Below are positions 8,201 to 14,500 of a stretch of 35,290 nt of DNA, piece by piece. Source of the DNA: a virus. The notes under the pieces are model-generated. The model saw only the letters and a program-made list of their open reading frames with translations, was not told the DNA's origin and searched no databases. Where the stretch lies: positions 1 through 35,290 of the IMG/VR virus record IMGVR_UViG_3300020201_000061; one strand, 5' to 3'. The first letter of the stretch is position 1; the number at the start of each line of letters is the position of its first letter. Position numbers and translations under genes: made by a program.

Positions 8201-8345
8201 CGTGCTGCAGAAGCTCAAGAACACGTTCAACATCAAAGAAGTCCGCGGGCGTCTCGGCGCAGGCACGGCGCGCGGCACAATGCAGGAGGTCTGTCTTGAG
8301 TTCTGGTACGGCGACCCCGTCTTCAATGGGTACATCGAAATCTAA
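5283..8345 (+). CDS. Primase-helicase (AEP/PrimPol-like plus P-loop ATPase), 1020 aa
   Basis: Likely replicative primase-helicase. The N-terminal part carries AEP primase features: F-Y-V-D-V-D with Asp125/Asp127, S-G-S-G-G-F-H-A-H (His171/His173), and D-x3-L-L-R-V-P-N-T-F-N-H-K. The middle has C-x9-C-x2-C followed by H (C-Q-S-I...C-K-T-C-P-H), a possible zinc site. The C-terminal half is a P-loop NTPase of the DUF927/D5-like kind: Walker A E-S-G-I-G-K-T-T around residue 650, Walker B-like L-P-M-Y-W-D-E-L-K, and a sensor stretch L-L-L-C-S-T-S-N-D-S. The start ATG 5283 has only a weak G-rich SD. Two palindromic repeats lie within it, both in the linker-like second reading frame. Assignment to a specific primase subfamily needs profile comparison. 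Confidence 0.8.
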   Translation: MAGPESVPNAAEFLARALPWPVEGGPKFFVNVHYRTPKVINGVPIMLKDGRQDQSYPGRACLNVREAAGVTAWANTFENGVGTDIYVCMSGQSMAKEKVNSRGRTYYNAIRKAENAVLHKSFYVDVDVKPGDPSKGYATTAEAAQEFGRIRRAIGLPVPSMVVASGSGGFHAHWLLMEAIPTATWEPLAHQLVAALLANGFKGDTGCTIDAARLLRVPNTFNHKQGGRRPVQIGNNSGQDYFLDAIVKPLEPFKGAAKITTRSTNTIGFLGSPSPRLALSQVTPDSLSAGVAPAAGPVPISDLAVVCPFVAHSLATGGADNTNPLWLATTNIATFTAEGRDAAHWMAQGHPGYTQDSTDELWHRQLGTKLNRNLGWPKCQSIAAQGAPQCKTCPHAGGGKSPFNFIVHTPLPPQVTENEAAVIAASDEPPAPLPQTYSRNAYQQILYTVTDEEGVQSKQLLTVFPFEKPWLRYEPPALMFTTVTGGVIGTKSARKEQICVPFELLYDATTFPRELAKLRMDLKTHEITGVIGFMRSWIEVLKQDTENFVHAAPYGWFRNENNNKISGFSYGGQVWSKADYSRPSANPDMVLDRQYKPTGDIEPWLLASKMLTDQKRPEIDVILATAFASPLVTLVGQTGLLLSTYSAESGIGKTTALRIAQGVWGHPIKAVQSLTDTINSVVKKMGDLKNLPMYWDELKTEADTQRFVQLAFQLSGGKEKSRLSSAIKYHEPGTWELLLCSTSNDSLLNHITAATKTTSAGMARIFEFVVPPGVTGQISPGMAQQILDGVTYNYGHAGLAYAKFLGEHYAKVEAEVKDKLYEIEKAHKATAEERYWLAMVTVLMMGAKYGNQLKLTNIDEKALYTFLIGVYTAMRQERKDSPVDLANPTSMLGHIARYLNVKRPHNTIVTNLIHSGSGRPPQPGMPGAIVQRMDPNHRVDEVQVQFAIDTSTVRMFKAPFMDWLAEQKLSQRLVLQKLKNTFNIKEVRGRLGAGTARGTMQEVCLEFWYGDPVFNGYIEI
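6512..6529. repeat. 18-bp palindromic repeat, copy 7 (in primase-helicase)
   Basis: GTTACCCCCGCAGGTAAC, with perfect 6-bp arms. Read as L-P-P-Q-V in a linker after the Cys cluster. Confidence 0.9.
7589..7606. repeat. 18-bp palindromic repeat, copy 8 (in primase-helicase)
   Basis: CGTACCCCCGGGGGTAAC. The left arm is CGTACC. Read as V-P-P-G-V-T. Confidence 0.7.
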
Positions 8346-8547
8346 GAAATGCTGTTGGTGCGGTAAACTTATATACGGGCCGGTGCTTGTTCACGGGTTG
8401 ACGATCCACCAATACTGCGCGATCCAACTCAGGTACCACGCTTCGATCCAAAAATCCGATGGCGGCGCTGAAATTGCGCCATTGCTCACCCACATCGACC
8501 GTCCCAAGATCGAGTGGAAAGATACCTCTGGAGGTAACGATGGCTGA
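8296..8547 (+). CDS. Small CxxC zinc-ribbon-like protein, 83 aa
   Basis: Unknown small protein with K-K-C-C-W-C-G-K-L (a C-x2-C zinc knuckle) and a later H-Q-Y-C that could complete a metal site. The start is probably TTG 8296: AGGAGGT (8284-8290) lies 5 bases upstream, inside the end of the primase gene. An alternative ATG at 8329 lacks an SD. The last residues T-S-G-G-N-D-G are encoded by a palindromic repeat, which also supplies the SD of the next gene. It overlaps the primase by 50 bases and the HNH gene by 8. Function is not known. Confidence 0.6.
   Translation: MSSGTATPSSMGTSKSKKCCWCGKLIYGPVLVHGLTIHQYCAIQLRYHASIQKSDGGAEIAPLLTHIDRPKIEWKDTSGGNDG
8521..8538. repeat. 18-bp palindromic repeat, copy 9 (SD of HNH gene)
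   Basis: GATACCTCTGGAGGTAAC, with one change in the left arm. GGAGG is the SD of the HNH gene, whose ATG begins at 8540. It is also read in frame as D-T-S-G-G-N in the upstream gene. Confidence 0.8.
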
Positions 8548-9256
8548 CTTCAAGCGCGTGTACCTGATCGAGCAGGGGACCATCGAGCACTTCGCCGCTG
8601 TCGATCCGGTCGACCACGACTGGGCCATGCAGTGGCGCTGGCGCATCAAGAGGTCAAAGAACGGCAAGAAACTATACGCTTGCCGCTCGGTTAAAGTCGC
8701 CGGGCGCAACGTCTCACTTTATCTGCACAAGGAAATCTGCCTGCGCCACAAGGGCCTGCCCCCGTCACCCAGCCACATCATCGTGGACCACAAAAACGGG
8801 GACAGCCTCGACTGTCGGCGTGACAACCTCCGGTGGGCGACCCCCTCCGAGAACCGCCAGAACTACAACGGCTTCTACGCCCTCCAACTACGTATGATCT
8901 TCAAGGAGCTTGGTGATGTCGACGATAATAAATACTGCGATCGAATTTCCCGTATCCATCGACTTAGGAAAGGCCGAAATCTCAAGGACCGCGGCAGGGG
9001 CAACGCATTTGACATTCCACGGCAACCAACACCCCCGACTAGATCGGATCAAGCGGCTAGGCGCAGCAATGATAACGGAAATGGAGCGGCTGCGCGAGAC
9101 ACCGTCGATAGTCGTGGCGGGCGAGGATGGCGAGGCAATGTCCGCGCCGCACCTAGCAGTGCGCGAAGCGTCGGTGGCTATCACCCAGTTGCAGACGGCG
9201 GTATTCTGGTGCGCGTCAGCGGTCATCGCCACGATCAAGGAGTAGCCTGTGCCTAA
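8540..9256 (+). CDS. HNH homing-type endonuclease (N-terminal about 115 aa), frame open to 238 aa
   Basis: HNH endonuclease of the phage homing type. Seen: an N-terminal strand region with W-A-M-Q-W-R-W-R (family-like Y/W-rich strand), Y-L-H-K-E-I, then H-I-I-V-D-H-K-N-G-D-S-L-D-C-R-R-D-N-L-R-W-A-T-P-S-E-N, the complete HNH core with the N-L-R signature. The start ATG 8540 has GGAGG in a repeat. After about residue 115 the frame stays open to 9256, but the peptide becomes Arg/Gly-rich and low in information, because a well-formed gene (8916-9245) occupies another frame. Either the protein truly extends over that gene, or the extension is an accidental run-on. Confidence 0.7.
   Translation: MADFKRVYLIEQGTIEHFAAVDPVDHDWAMQWRWRIKRSKNGKKLYACRSVKVAGRNVSLYLHKEICLRHKGLPPSPSHIIVDHKNGDSLDCRRDNLRWATPSENRQNYNGFYALQLRMIFKELGDVDDNKYCDRISRIHRLRKGRNLKDRGRGNAFDIPRQPTPPTRSDQAARRSNDNGNGAAARDTVDSRGGRGWRGNVRAAPSSARSVGGYHPVADGGILVRVSGHRHDQGVACA
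8916..9245 (+). CDS. Acb2/Tad1-hairpin-like protein; candidate cyclic-oligonucleotide sponge (anti-CBASS), 109 aa
   Basis: ATG 8916 has a strong SD, AAGGAG (8903-8908). The C-terminal two thirds follow the pattern I recognise from the Acb2 family: H-G-N-Q-H-P-R-L-D-R-I-K-R-L-G-A-A-M-I, a first helix, then V-R-E-A-S-V-A-I-T-Q-L-Q-x-A-V-F-W-x3-A-V-I-A. The R-E-x-S-x-A-x-T-x-L-x2-A-x2-W-x3-A signature is the hallmark second helix. Acb2 proteins bind cyclic di- and trinucleotides and blind CBASS (some also bind Thoeris signals). Length of about 100 aa fits. The gene lies wholly within the open 3' part of the HNH frame and is followed after 3 bases by the DUF5664 gene. The assignment rests on remembered motifs, not on a search. 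Confidence 0.58.
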   Translation: MSTIINTAIEFPVSIDLGKAEISRTAAGATHLTFHGNQHPRLDRIKRLGAAMITEMERLRETPSIVVAGEDGEAMSAPHLAVREASVAITQLQTAVFWCASAVIATIKE

Positions 9257-9632
9257 GACCACCCCCTCCTACCCCGTCACCCTCGGCATCAACCCCAAAG
9301 ACGCCGCAGGGGCGTCCAAGCCGCAGCTAGGGTTAATCCCTGCCGAGGCCATGACCAGCGTAGCCCGAGTGATGGAGCTTGGAGCGCGCAAGTACGGGCC
9401 GTATAACTGGCGCTCGAACAAGATCTTGTCGATGGTCTACGCGAACGCCGCGCTGCGCCACCTGTTCGCATGGATCAGCGGCGAGACGATAGACCCCGAG
9501 AGCGGGGAGCCGCATTTGGCGCACGTCGCTGCGTGTATGCTGATCGTGCTGGACGCGATGGCGACCGGCAACATGGTCGACAACCGGGTGTGGTTACCCG
9601 GCAGGGTAATCGAGCAGGAGAATGACGACTAA
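9249..9632 (+). CDS. DUF5664 / dATP-dGTP diphosphohydrolase-like protein, 127 aa
   Basis: Small phage protein of the DUF5664 type, often annotated as the N-terminal domain of a dATP/dGTP diphosphohydrolase. Seen: N-P-K-D-A-A-G-x3-P-Q-L-G-L-I-P near the N-terminus, then V-A-R-V-M-E-L-G-A-R-K-Y-G-P-Y-N-W, A-A-L-R-H-L-F-A-W and D-P-E-S-G-E-P-H-L-A-H-V-A-A-C, the E/D/H-rich helices that could bind metal. GTG 9249 is preceded by AAGGAG overlapping the previous stop. A role in adjusting dNTP pools is inferred from family context. Its stop overlaps the convergent GNAT stop by 3 bases. Confidence 0.8.
   Translation: MPKTTPSYPVTLGINPKDAAGASKPQLGLIPAEAMTSVARVMELGARKYGPYNWRSNKILSMVYANAALRHLFAWISGETIDPESGEPHLAHVAACMLIVLDAMATGNMVDNRVWLPGRVIEQENDD
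9593..9610. repeat. 18-bp palindromic repeat, copy 10 (in DUF5664 gene)
   Basis: GTTACCCGGCAGGGTAAT, with one change in the right arm. Read as L-P-G-R-V-I near the C-terminus. Confidence 0.8.
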
Positions 9633-10054
9633 AGGTCCTTGCGCCAGTAGATCGTGTGCTTCTTGCCCCACGGGTTCTCCGGAGTGAACTCGATCCACAT
9701 GGCCTTTCGGAAGTTAGCCGCCGAGTGCGGCACCCGGGTAGTGTCGCTGTAGAGCGCCTCCCACCCAAGCTCCTTCCCGCGCGCCATCGCTTTTCGCAAG
9801 AGCCGTAACTGCAGCCCGTGGCCGCGTGCCTCGGGTAGCACGCCGACGCGAGAGAAGTACCCGCTGTTCGGATAATAGGTCGTCACCGATTGATGAGCGA
9901 ACGCCACCGGCTTCTCGCCGTCGTATGTAACCCACCAGTCGCCGTAGTGCGGATACGGAAAGACGACCGTAGGGAACAACTGCGCGTGCAGGGCCGCGAC
10001 TGTCGCGGCATGCCGGGCGGTGCTGCAGTCTTCGAGCCACGTCCGGTATGCCAT
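9629..10054 (-). CDS. GNAT-family acetyltransferase, 141 aa
   Basis: GCN5-related N-acetyltransferase. Seen: a beta strand with Y-F-S-R-V-G-V-L-P-E-A-R-G-H-G-L-Q-L-R-L-L (acetyl-CoA pyrophosphate loop, R-G-x-G-L), then W-E-A-L-Y-S-D-T and S-A-A-N-F-R-K-A-M-W-I-E, which correspond to the downstream strand and helix. The start at 10054 is chosen because GAGGAGG lies just upstream; a longer reading would overlap the metallophosphoesterase gene. It is the most distal gene of the minus-strand module. The substrate is unknown; phage GNATs may modify host or virion proteins. Confidence 0.8.
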   Translation of the reverse strand: MAYRTWLEDCSTARHAATVAALHAQLFPTVVFPYPHYGDWWVTYDGEKPVAFAHQSVTTYYPNSGYFSRVGVLPEARGHGLQLRLLRKAMARGKELGWEALYSDTTRVPHSAANFRKAMWIEFTPENPWGKKHTIYWRKDL

Positions 10055-10065
10055 GACCGCCTCCT

Positions 10066-11298
10066 CTAGGGACCGCGCTTCGCGTGCTGAACGTCCCCGC
10101 CCATATTCCATCTATTATTGTAAAAGCCGCGATTAAAGAAGCGCTGGAACTCCGGACGGAACCGGACGATCGCGCCGCTCTCGGGGTCCTGCGTCAACTT
10201 GATGAGGCCGCCGCCTACGTGCGCTTCCAGCTTCTTCTTGCGCATGAAGGTCGTCTGATCCTCGGTCGTGCCGGTCTGCATGACCCACACGTTCCGGATG
10301 TTGCCCGACCAGAGTTTGTGGTAGTGGCCGTAGATGCCCACGGCAGGTTTCTCGCCGCCGTCGAGGCTCTCGATGATCTTCTGGATCGAGTAGCTCACCG
10401 CATAGGCTGAGCCGCCACCGGGGTGGACCACCGCGAGGATCGACGAGGCCCCAGTGACCGAGTGGACCAGCTTAATGTGCGCTTCCATGTACCCAAGGTT
10501 CACCCAGTCAGTGCGGCCCTCGGCGCGCATTGTCTGCTCGGCGCGTACGCCGATGTCGATGCCCAAGTTCTGGGCGTACCATCCTTCGTGGTCATCGCCA
10601 GCCACCGCGAAGGTCGTGATCCCATTACGCTGGGGATACTTGCTGGCCAACTCCCTAAGCTGATTGTCCATCCCATGCACAACAAGATCGTGCTTGTTGA
10701 AGCGCGCTTCGCCGTCGATCCAGTTACCCGTGTTGTAGACCCGGTCCACGCCTTCCTCGGCGTACCAATCGTAGAGCGCCTCAAGGACGTCGAGGCGGGC
10801 GTACTTGGATCCGATATGGTTGTCGCCGCACGCACCAAAGAGATAGGTGCCGTCAGGGCGCGAATAGTAAACCGGCAGTTGATCGACCCGCATGAAAGCT
10901 GGATGGGGTGCTGTGGACAACGTCCATTTGTCGCCGAGTAGATGAAGCTGGTTACCCTCCCGGGTAAGCTCCTCGATGCCGTCGACCACCTGTCCCTTGG
11001 TGCATCCTAGCTGGCTGACGATCTCGTCGATGCTGACTGGTGTCTTGCGGATCAAATTGAGAAGGGCGACCCGGAACTCGACTGGGGCCACCACAAGCGA
11101 GGGAGCCGTCTTCACTTTACCGACGTCTGGTTTCAGACCGTCGCCGCGAGCGCGCATCATGCGCGTTTGAAAGGTCTGTCGCGGGATGCGCAGTCTGCGG
11201 GCCGCTTCCGTAACATTGTCTCCGCACTCTGCAAGGACATCGAGTGCTTGCTGCAGTTCGACAGCAGTGAGACTGCTGTTACGGCGCTTCCCAATCAT
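10066..11298 (-). CDS. HTH-winged-helix metallophosphoesterase, 410 aa
   Basis: Two DNA-binding-like modules precede a calcineurin-type phosphoesterase. Residues about 12-50 (D-N-V-T-E-A-A-R-R-L-R-I-P-R-Q-T-F) form a FIS-like helix-turn-helix. Residues about 73-128 look like a winged helix (V-S-I-D-E-I-V-S-Q-L-G-C-T-K-G-Q-V). From about 150 the metal motifs appear in order: G-D-N-H (158-161), G-N-W-I-D (191-195), G-D-D-H-E (234-238), V-H-P-G-G (291-295) and G-H-Y-H (324-327). All canonical ligands are present, so an active nuclease or phosphatase directed to DNA is likely. Start ATG 11298 has GAGG upstream. The turn L-T-R-E-G-N in the winged helix is encoded by a repeat. Confidence 0.82.
   Translation of the reverse strand: MIGKRRNSSLTAVELQQALDVLAECGDNVTEAARRLRIPRQTFQTRMMRARGDGLKPDVGKVKTAPSLVVAPVEFRVALLNLIRKTPVSIDEIVSQLGCTKGQVVDGIEELTREGNQLHLLGDKWTLSTAPHPAFMRVDQLPVYYSRPDGTYLFGACGDNHIGSKYARLDVLEALYDWYAEEGVDRVYNTGNWIDGEARFNKHDLVVHGMDNQLRELASKYPQRNGITTFAVAGDDHEGWYAQNLGIDIGVRAEQTMRAEGRTDWVNLGYMEAHIKLVHSVTGASSILAVVHPGGGSAYAVSYSIQKIIESLDGGEKPAVGIYGHYHKLWSGNIRNVWVMQTGTTEDQTTFMRKKKLEAHVGGGLIKLTQDPESGAIVRFRPEFQRFFNRGFYNNRWNMGGDVQHAKRGP
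10951..10968. repeat. 18-bp palindromic repeat, copy 11 (in metallophosphoesterase)
   Basis: GTTACCCTCCCGGGTAAG. Read on the minus strand as L-T-R-E-G-N in the winged-helix wing. Confidence 0.8.
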
Positions 11299-11334
11299 AC
11301 CAACCTCGGCGTGTGTTTCGATAGTAGGATAGTA

Positions 11335-11565
11335 TCAGTCGTGGAACGTCTTGTCTCCACGATTTGCACTGGATCGACGAGCACGCAGGTTCGACATCGC
11401 GTTCGAGCCGCCAGCCTTGATCGACTTCTTGTGGTCAACGTCCCAGCCCTTGGGGAGCGGGCCGTGTTCTTTTTCGTACTTGCGGCGAGCGGCCATGGCT
11501 TTTGCCGTGTCGTCTTTATGAGCACGGGCATAGGCGTCGTAGCGGTGGGGGCCAGAGCGGGGCAT
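11335..11565 (-). CDS. Small HNH endonuclease, 76 aa
   Basis: Compact HNH nuclease. Seen: a basic N-terminal half, then G-W-D-V-D-H-K-K-S-I-K-A-G-G-S-N-A-M-S-N-L-R-A, the HNH core with the D-H pair, G-G-S-N loop and final N-L-R, followed by S-S-A-N-R-G. In other phages such small HNH proteins often sit near terminase and aid packaging, or move as free-standing homing genes. Here it lies between the giant virion gene and the metallophosphoesterase gene. Start ATG 11565 uses GAGG inside a palindromic repeat, which also holds the stop codon of the upstream giant gene. Confidence 0.8.
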   Translation of the reverse strand: MPRSGPHRYDAYARAHKDDTAKAMAARRKYEKEHGPLPKGWDVDHKKSIKAGGSNAMSNLRARRSSANRGDKTFHD

Positions 11566-11566
11566 A

Positions 11567-11584
11567 GTTACCTCAACGGGTAAT
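11567..11584. repeat. 18-bp palindromic repeat, copy 12 (stop plus SD module)
   Basis: GTTACCTCAACGGGTAAT. On the minus strand it contains the TGA stop of the 2248-aa gene (11573-11575) and the GAGG SD of the HNH gene. Confidence 0.8.
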
Positions 11585-14500
11585 AGGAACGTTGTAGTAG
11601 TCGTTGGCGACGCGCAGGTGGCGGTCGCGGCGTGACAGGCTCATACCACCAGCGCGGTCTTCGCTCAACTTCTCCCGATCGCGACGGCGCTTCTGGTTCA
11701 TCAGGTCGCCCAACTTGATCTTGGCGTTGTCGGGCTGGTCAGCGTTCCACTTGGTGATCTCGCGCCACATTGCGGTTTTCTCGTCGGGCGACGCGTTGAT
11801 CCAGTCGTTGGAGAGCTTGTCCCGAGACTGCTTGAACTGGCGTTGGTCGCTCTTGATGGCGAACGTCTTCTCGTTGCGCTCAGCAACGGTGCCGGGCGTG
11901 AAGCCAGTAGCCTTGATGAGTGCGTCACCCAAACCAATCGGCTCCATCTGCTGACGGCCAGAGGGGCTCTTGCGGCCGTTCGTGGCCCACTGGTGCGCTT
12001 GTACGCTGTCAGCCCAGACTTTGAGCGGGACCAGAAGACGCGACGCCTCCTCAATGTCGCCCTTGCCCAGCGCCTGAAAACCCTGCACGCCGTCGATCAG
12101 CAGCGATGCGGGTGCGCCTGCGAAGTTCTTCGCGATCCACGCCCACAGGTCGTCTGGCTTCATGCTTTTGGGGTCCTGCCCCGAGGTCAGCAGGGCATTG
12201 AAGCTGACGCGCGAGGCGAGGTCGATGCCCGCCCAGCGAGCGAGGCCGCGCGAAAAGATCTGCCCGCCGTCCTTACCGAAGACGTTGGCAGCGCCAGCGC
12301 GCACACCCTGCTCCATGTCCTCGTACGTCTTGTCCGTGACGCCAGTCAAGTTCGCACCTATGAGGCCCAGCCGGATCGCTTCGAGCGGCATGCCCAGCGC
12401 GCCAGCGGTCAGCATGTGCGTGGCCATCAGATAAGCGAACGTCTTCATCGCCTGCTTGTCACCCTTGAACGAGGCGACCGCGGTCTTACCCAGCAGGTAA
12501 TAAGTGCCTTGTGCGTACTTCTTGAACTGCAGTGCCAGTCGTCCGACCGGGTGGTTGAACATCGGCGGGGCGTTCCATGAGGCGTAGTCCTTCATGGTGT
12601 CGTGGACCTGCTCGACGGCATACTCCATCGCCTTCTCGTGGCTAGCGCCCTTGCGGCGCTCCATCTTGTAAGCCGCCGTCGCCGATACGGCGCGGTTGAC
12701 GCTCTCGATGGCAGCACCCATCTGGCGCGCCATAAGATCGGCGCGATCGACAGAGCGGCCCGCCAAGCCCTTGCTCGCGTCGGTGACGCGCGAGAACTCC
12801 ATGCCAGCGTCGCGAGCCATGAGACCGACATCGTGCAGATGGTTGAACAGCTTGACCAGCCCGTCGCCATGCTCGGCGTCCTTGGCCGCGCGCTGAGTAA
12901 GGGTCGTCTGGTAGTCCGTGAGGTCCGCGTGATAGCCGTCCTTGCCAGCCCGGTAGGTGTCTCGCAGTCCAGCGCCGACCAGCGCGCGGCCTCCAATGAG
13001 ATTGTACGCGCTCGTCAGTGCCCGCATGGTCGGCAGCACACCGTGGCGCGCAGCGAGGACCGGTAGGGTGATAGTCCACGGCTCGAAGCTATTGATGATG
13101 TGGAACGCCGGGCTTGCCAGCTTGTCGAGGTACGACAACTGGAGCAGTCGGCTCGTGACGCGATGAAACATATTATCCGCGTCGACTTCATTCATTTCAT
13201 GGGCGCGCTTGGTCAGTTCGTTGAGCCGCTGACGACGTAGGGCCGGGAGATACTCATCGTTACCTGCGCGGGTCATACGCTCGGTGTAGTCCGTCATTTC
13301 CTTTAGAGCGGCGTCCACGTCAGGGCGGAACCGCAGGCGCGCGAGGTAGCCCGCGGTCGACGAGGCATACGTGCCTGTGTTCCGCAGGATGTCCTCGGAG
13401 TAGCCAAGGATGTTGTTACGCGGCAGTCGGTGACTCTGAGCGCGCGTGCTGCCCATCGCGGCGATGCCCGCCTCGTGAAGCTGGCGCACCAGTTCAGCTT
13501 GTGCGTTCTTGTCCAGCTTCTTGAACCCTTCCCGCTTCTGCAGGCCTTTCAGCAGCCGCCGCATCTGCAACGTCATGAACGCGTCGTTCATCTTGGCCGG
13601 ATCCAGTTTCTTGACGTCGACATGCGTGACGTCGCGCAAGCCACGGTCGATCAGCCCTTGACGGCTCTCGGCGGCGTCGCTGGCGCGCTCGTGGAACTCG
13701 ACGTGCTTCGGCTCGACCGTCACTCGCCACCGGGGCTCCGCGTTGGGCTCCTCCGCGATGTTGAGCGGCTTCTTCTTGCCCTCTGCATCCAGACGGTAGC
13801 GGCTCTCGGTGGCCGGATCGACGCCCACCTTGTCGACGGCAGTGGGGCGCAAGCCTGCCTCGATGAGGGTCTTCTGCACGAAGCTCTTGGCTGCGGCCTC
13901 GGTCTTGAACTCGTAGGTGTTACCCTGCGGGTCGACCGCCTCCTCCTCGTTGATGCGACGTGCGCCAGCGGGTGCTTCGATCTCGTGACGCGCGGTCACG
14001 ACGAAGTCGCCGCGACGCATGAATGGCACGTACGGCCCCTCGATGCGCGACAGGGCACCGGCCTTCTGGATGCTGGACAGCAAGCCGTCCTTGCCCAGCA
14101 CTGCCTTATCGGCGTCCGTGAGCTTCTTATTAAAAATACGTTGCGCCAGCGCCTCGGAGCCCTTGCCATCCGACGACGCCGCCTTGAGCGCGTTGCGGAT
14201 CAGGCCCAGCGACATCTGGTTCTGGGTCTCGCGGAAGTACCCCGTCGCCTCATGGAACAGGTCCTTCAATTCCTGCGGCAGCTTTTCATAGCGCGCCGAC
14301 AAGTCCTTGTGGGCTTCCTGCTGGTACCAGTTGCGAGTGTTTTTCTTCTTGAACTGCGCGTCGAGTGACACGTCGGGATGCACGCCTGCACGGCTGGCGT
14401 CGTGCATCAACGTGGCGAAGTCGGTCCACGTCGATCGACCGTCCACGCGCTGGTCGAACTTGCGCTGTGCCGCCGACATATTCTTGATGAGGGGCTCAGC

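Noticed and set aside
10723-10740. GTTACCCGTGTTGTAGAC as a further palindrome copy
   Set aside because: Only the left arm matches, and the segment encodes the conserved N-T-G-N-W metal motif of the phosphoesterase, so chance is the better explanation.
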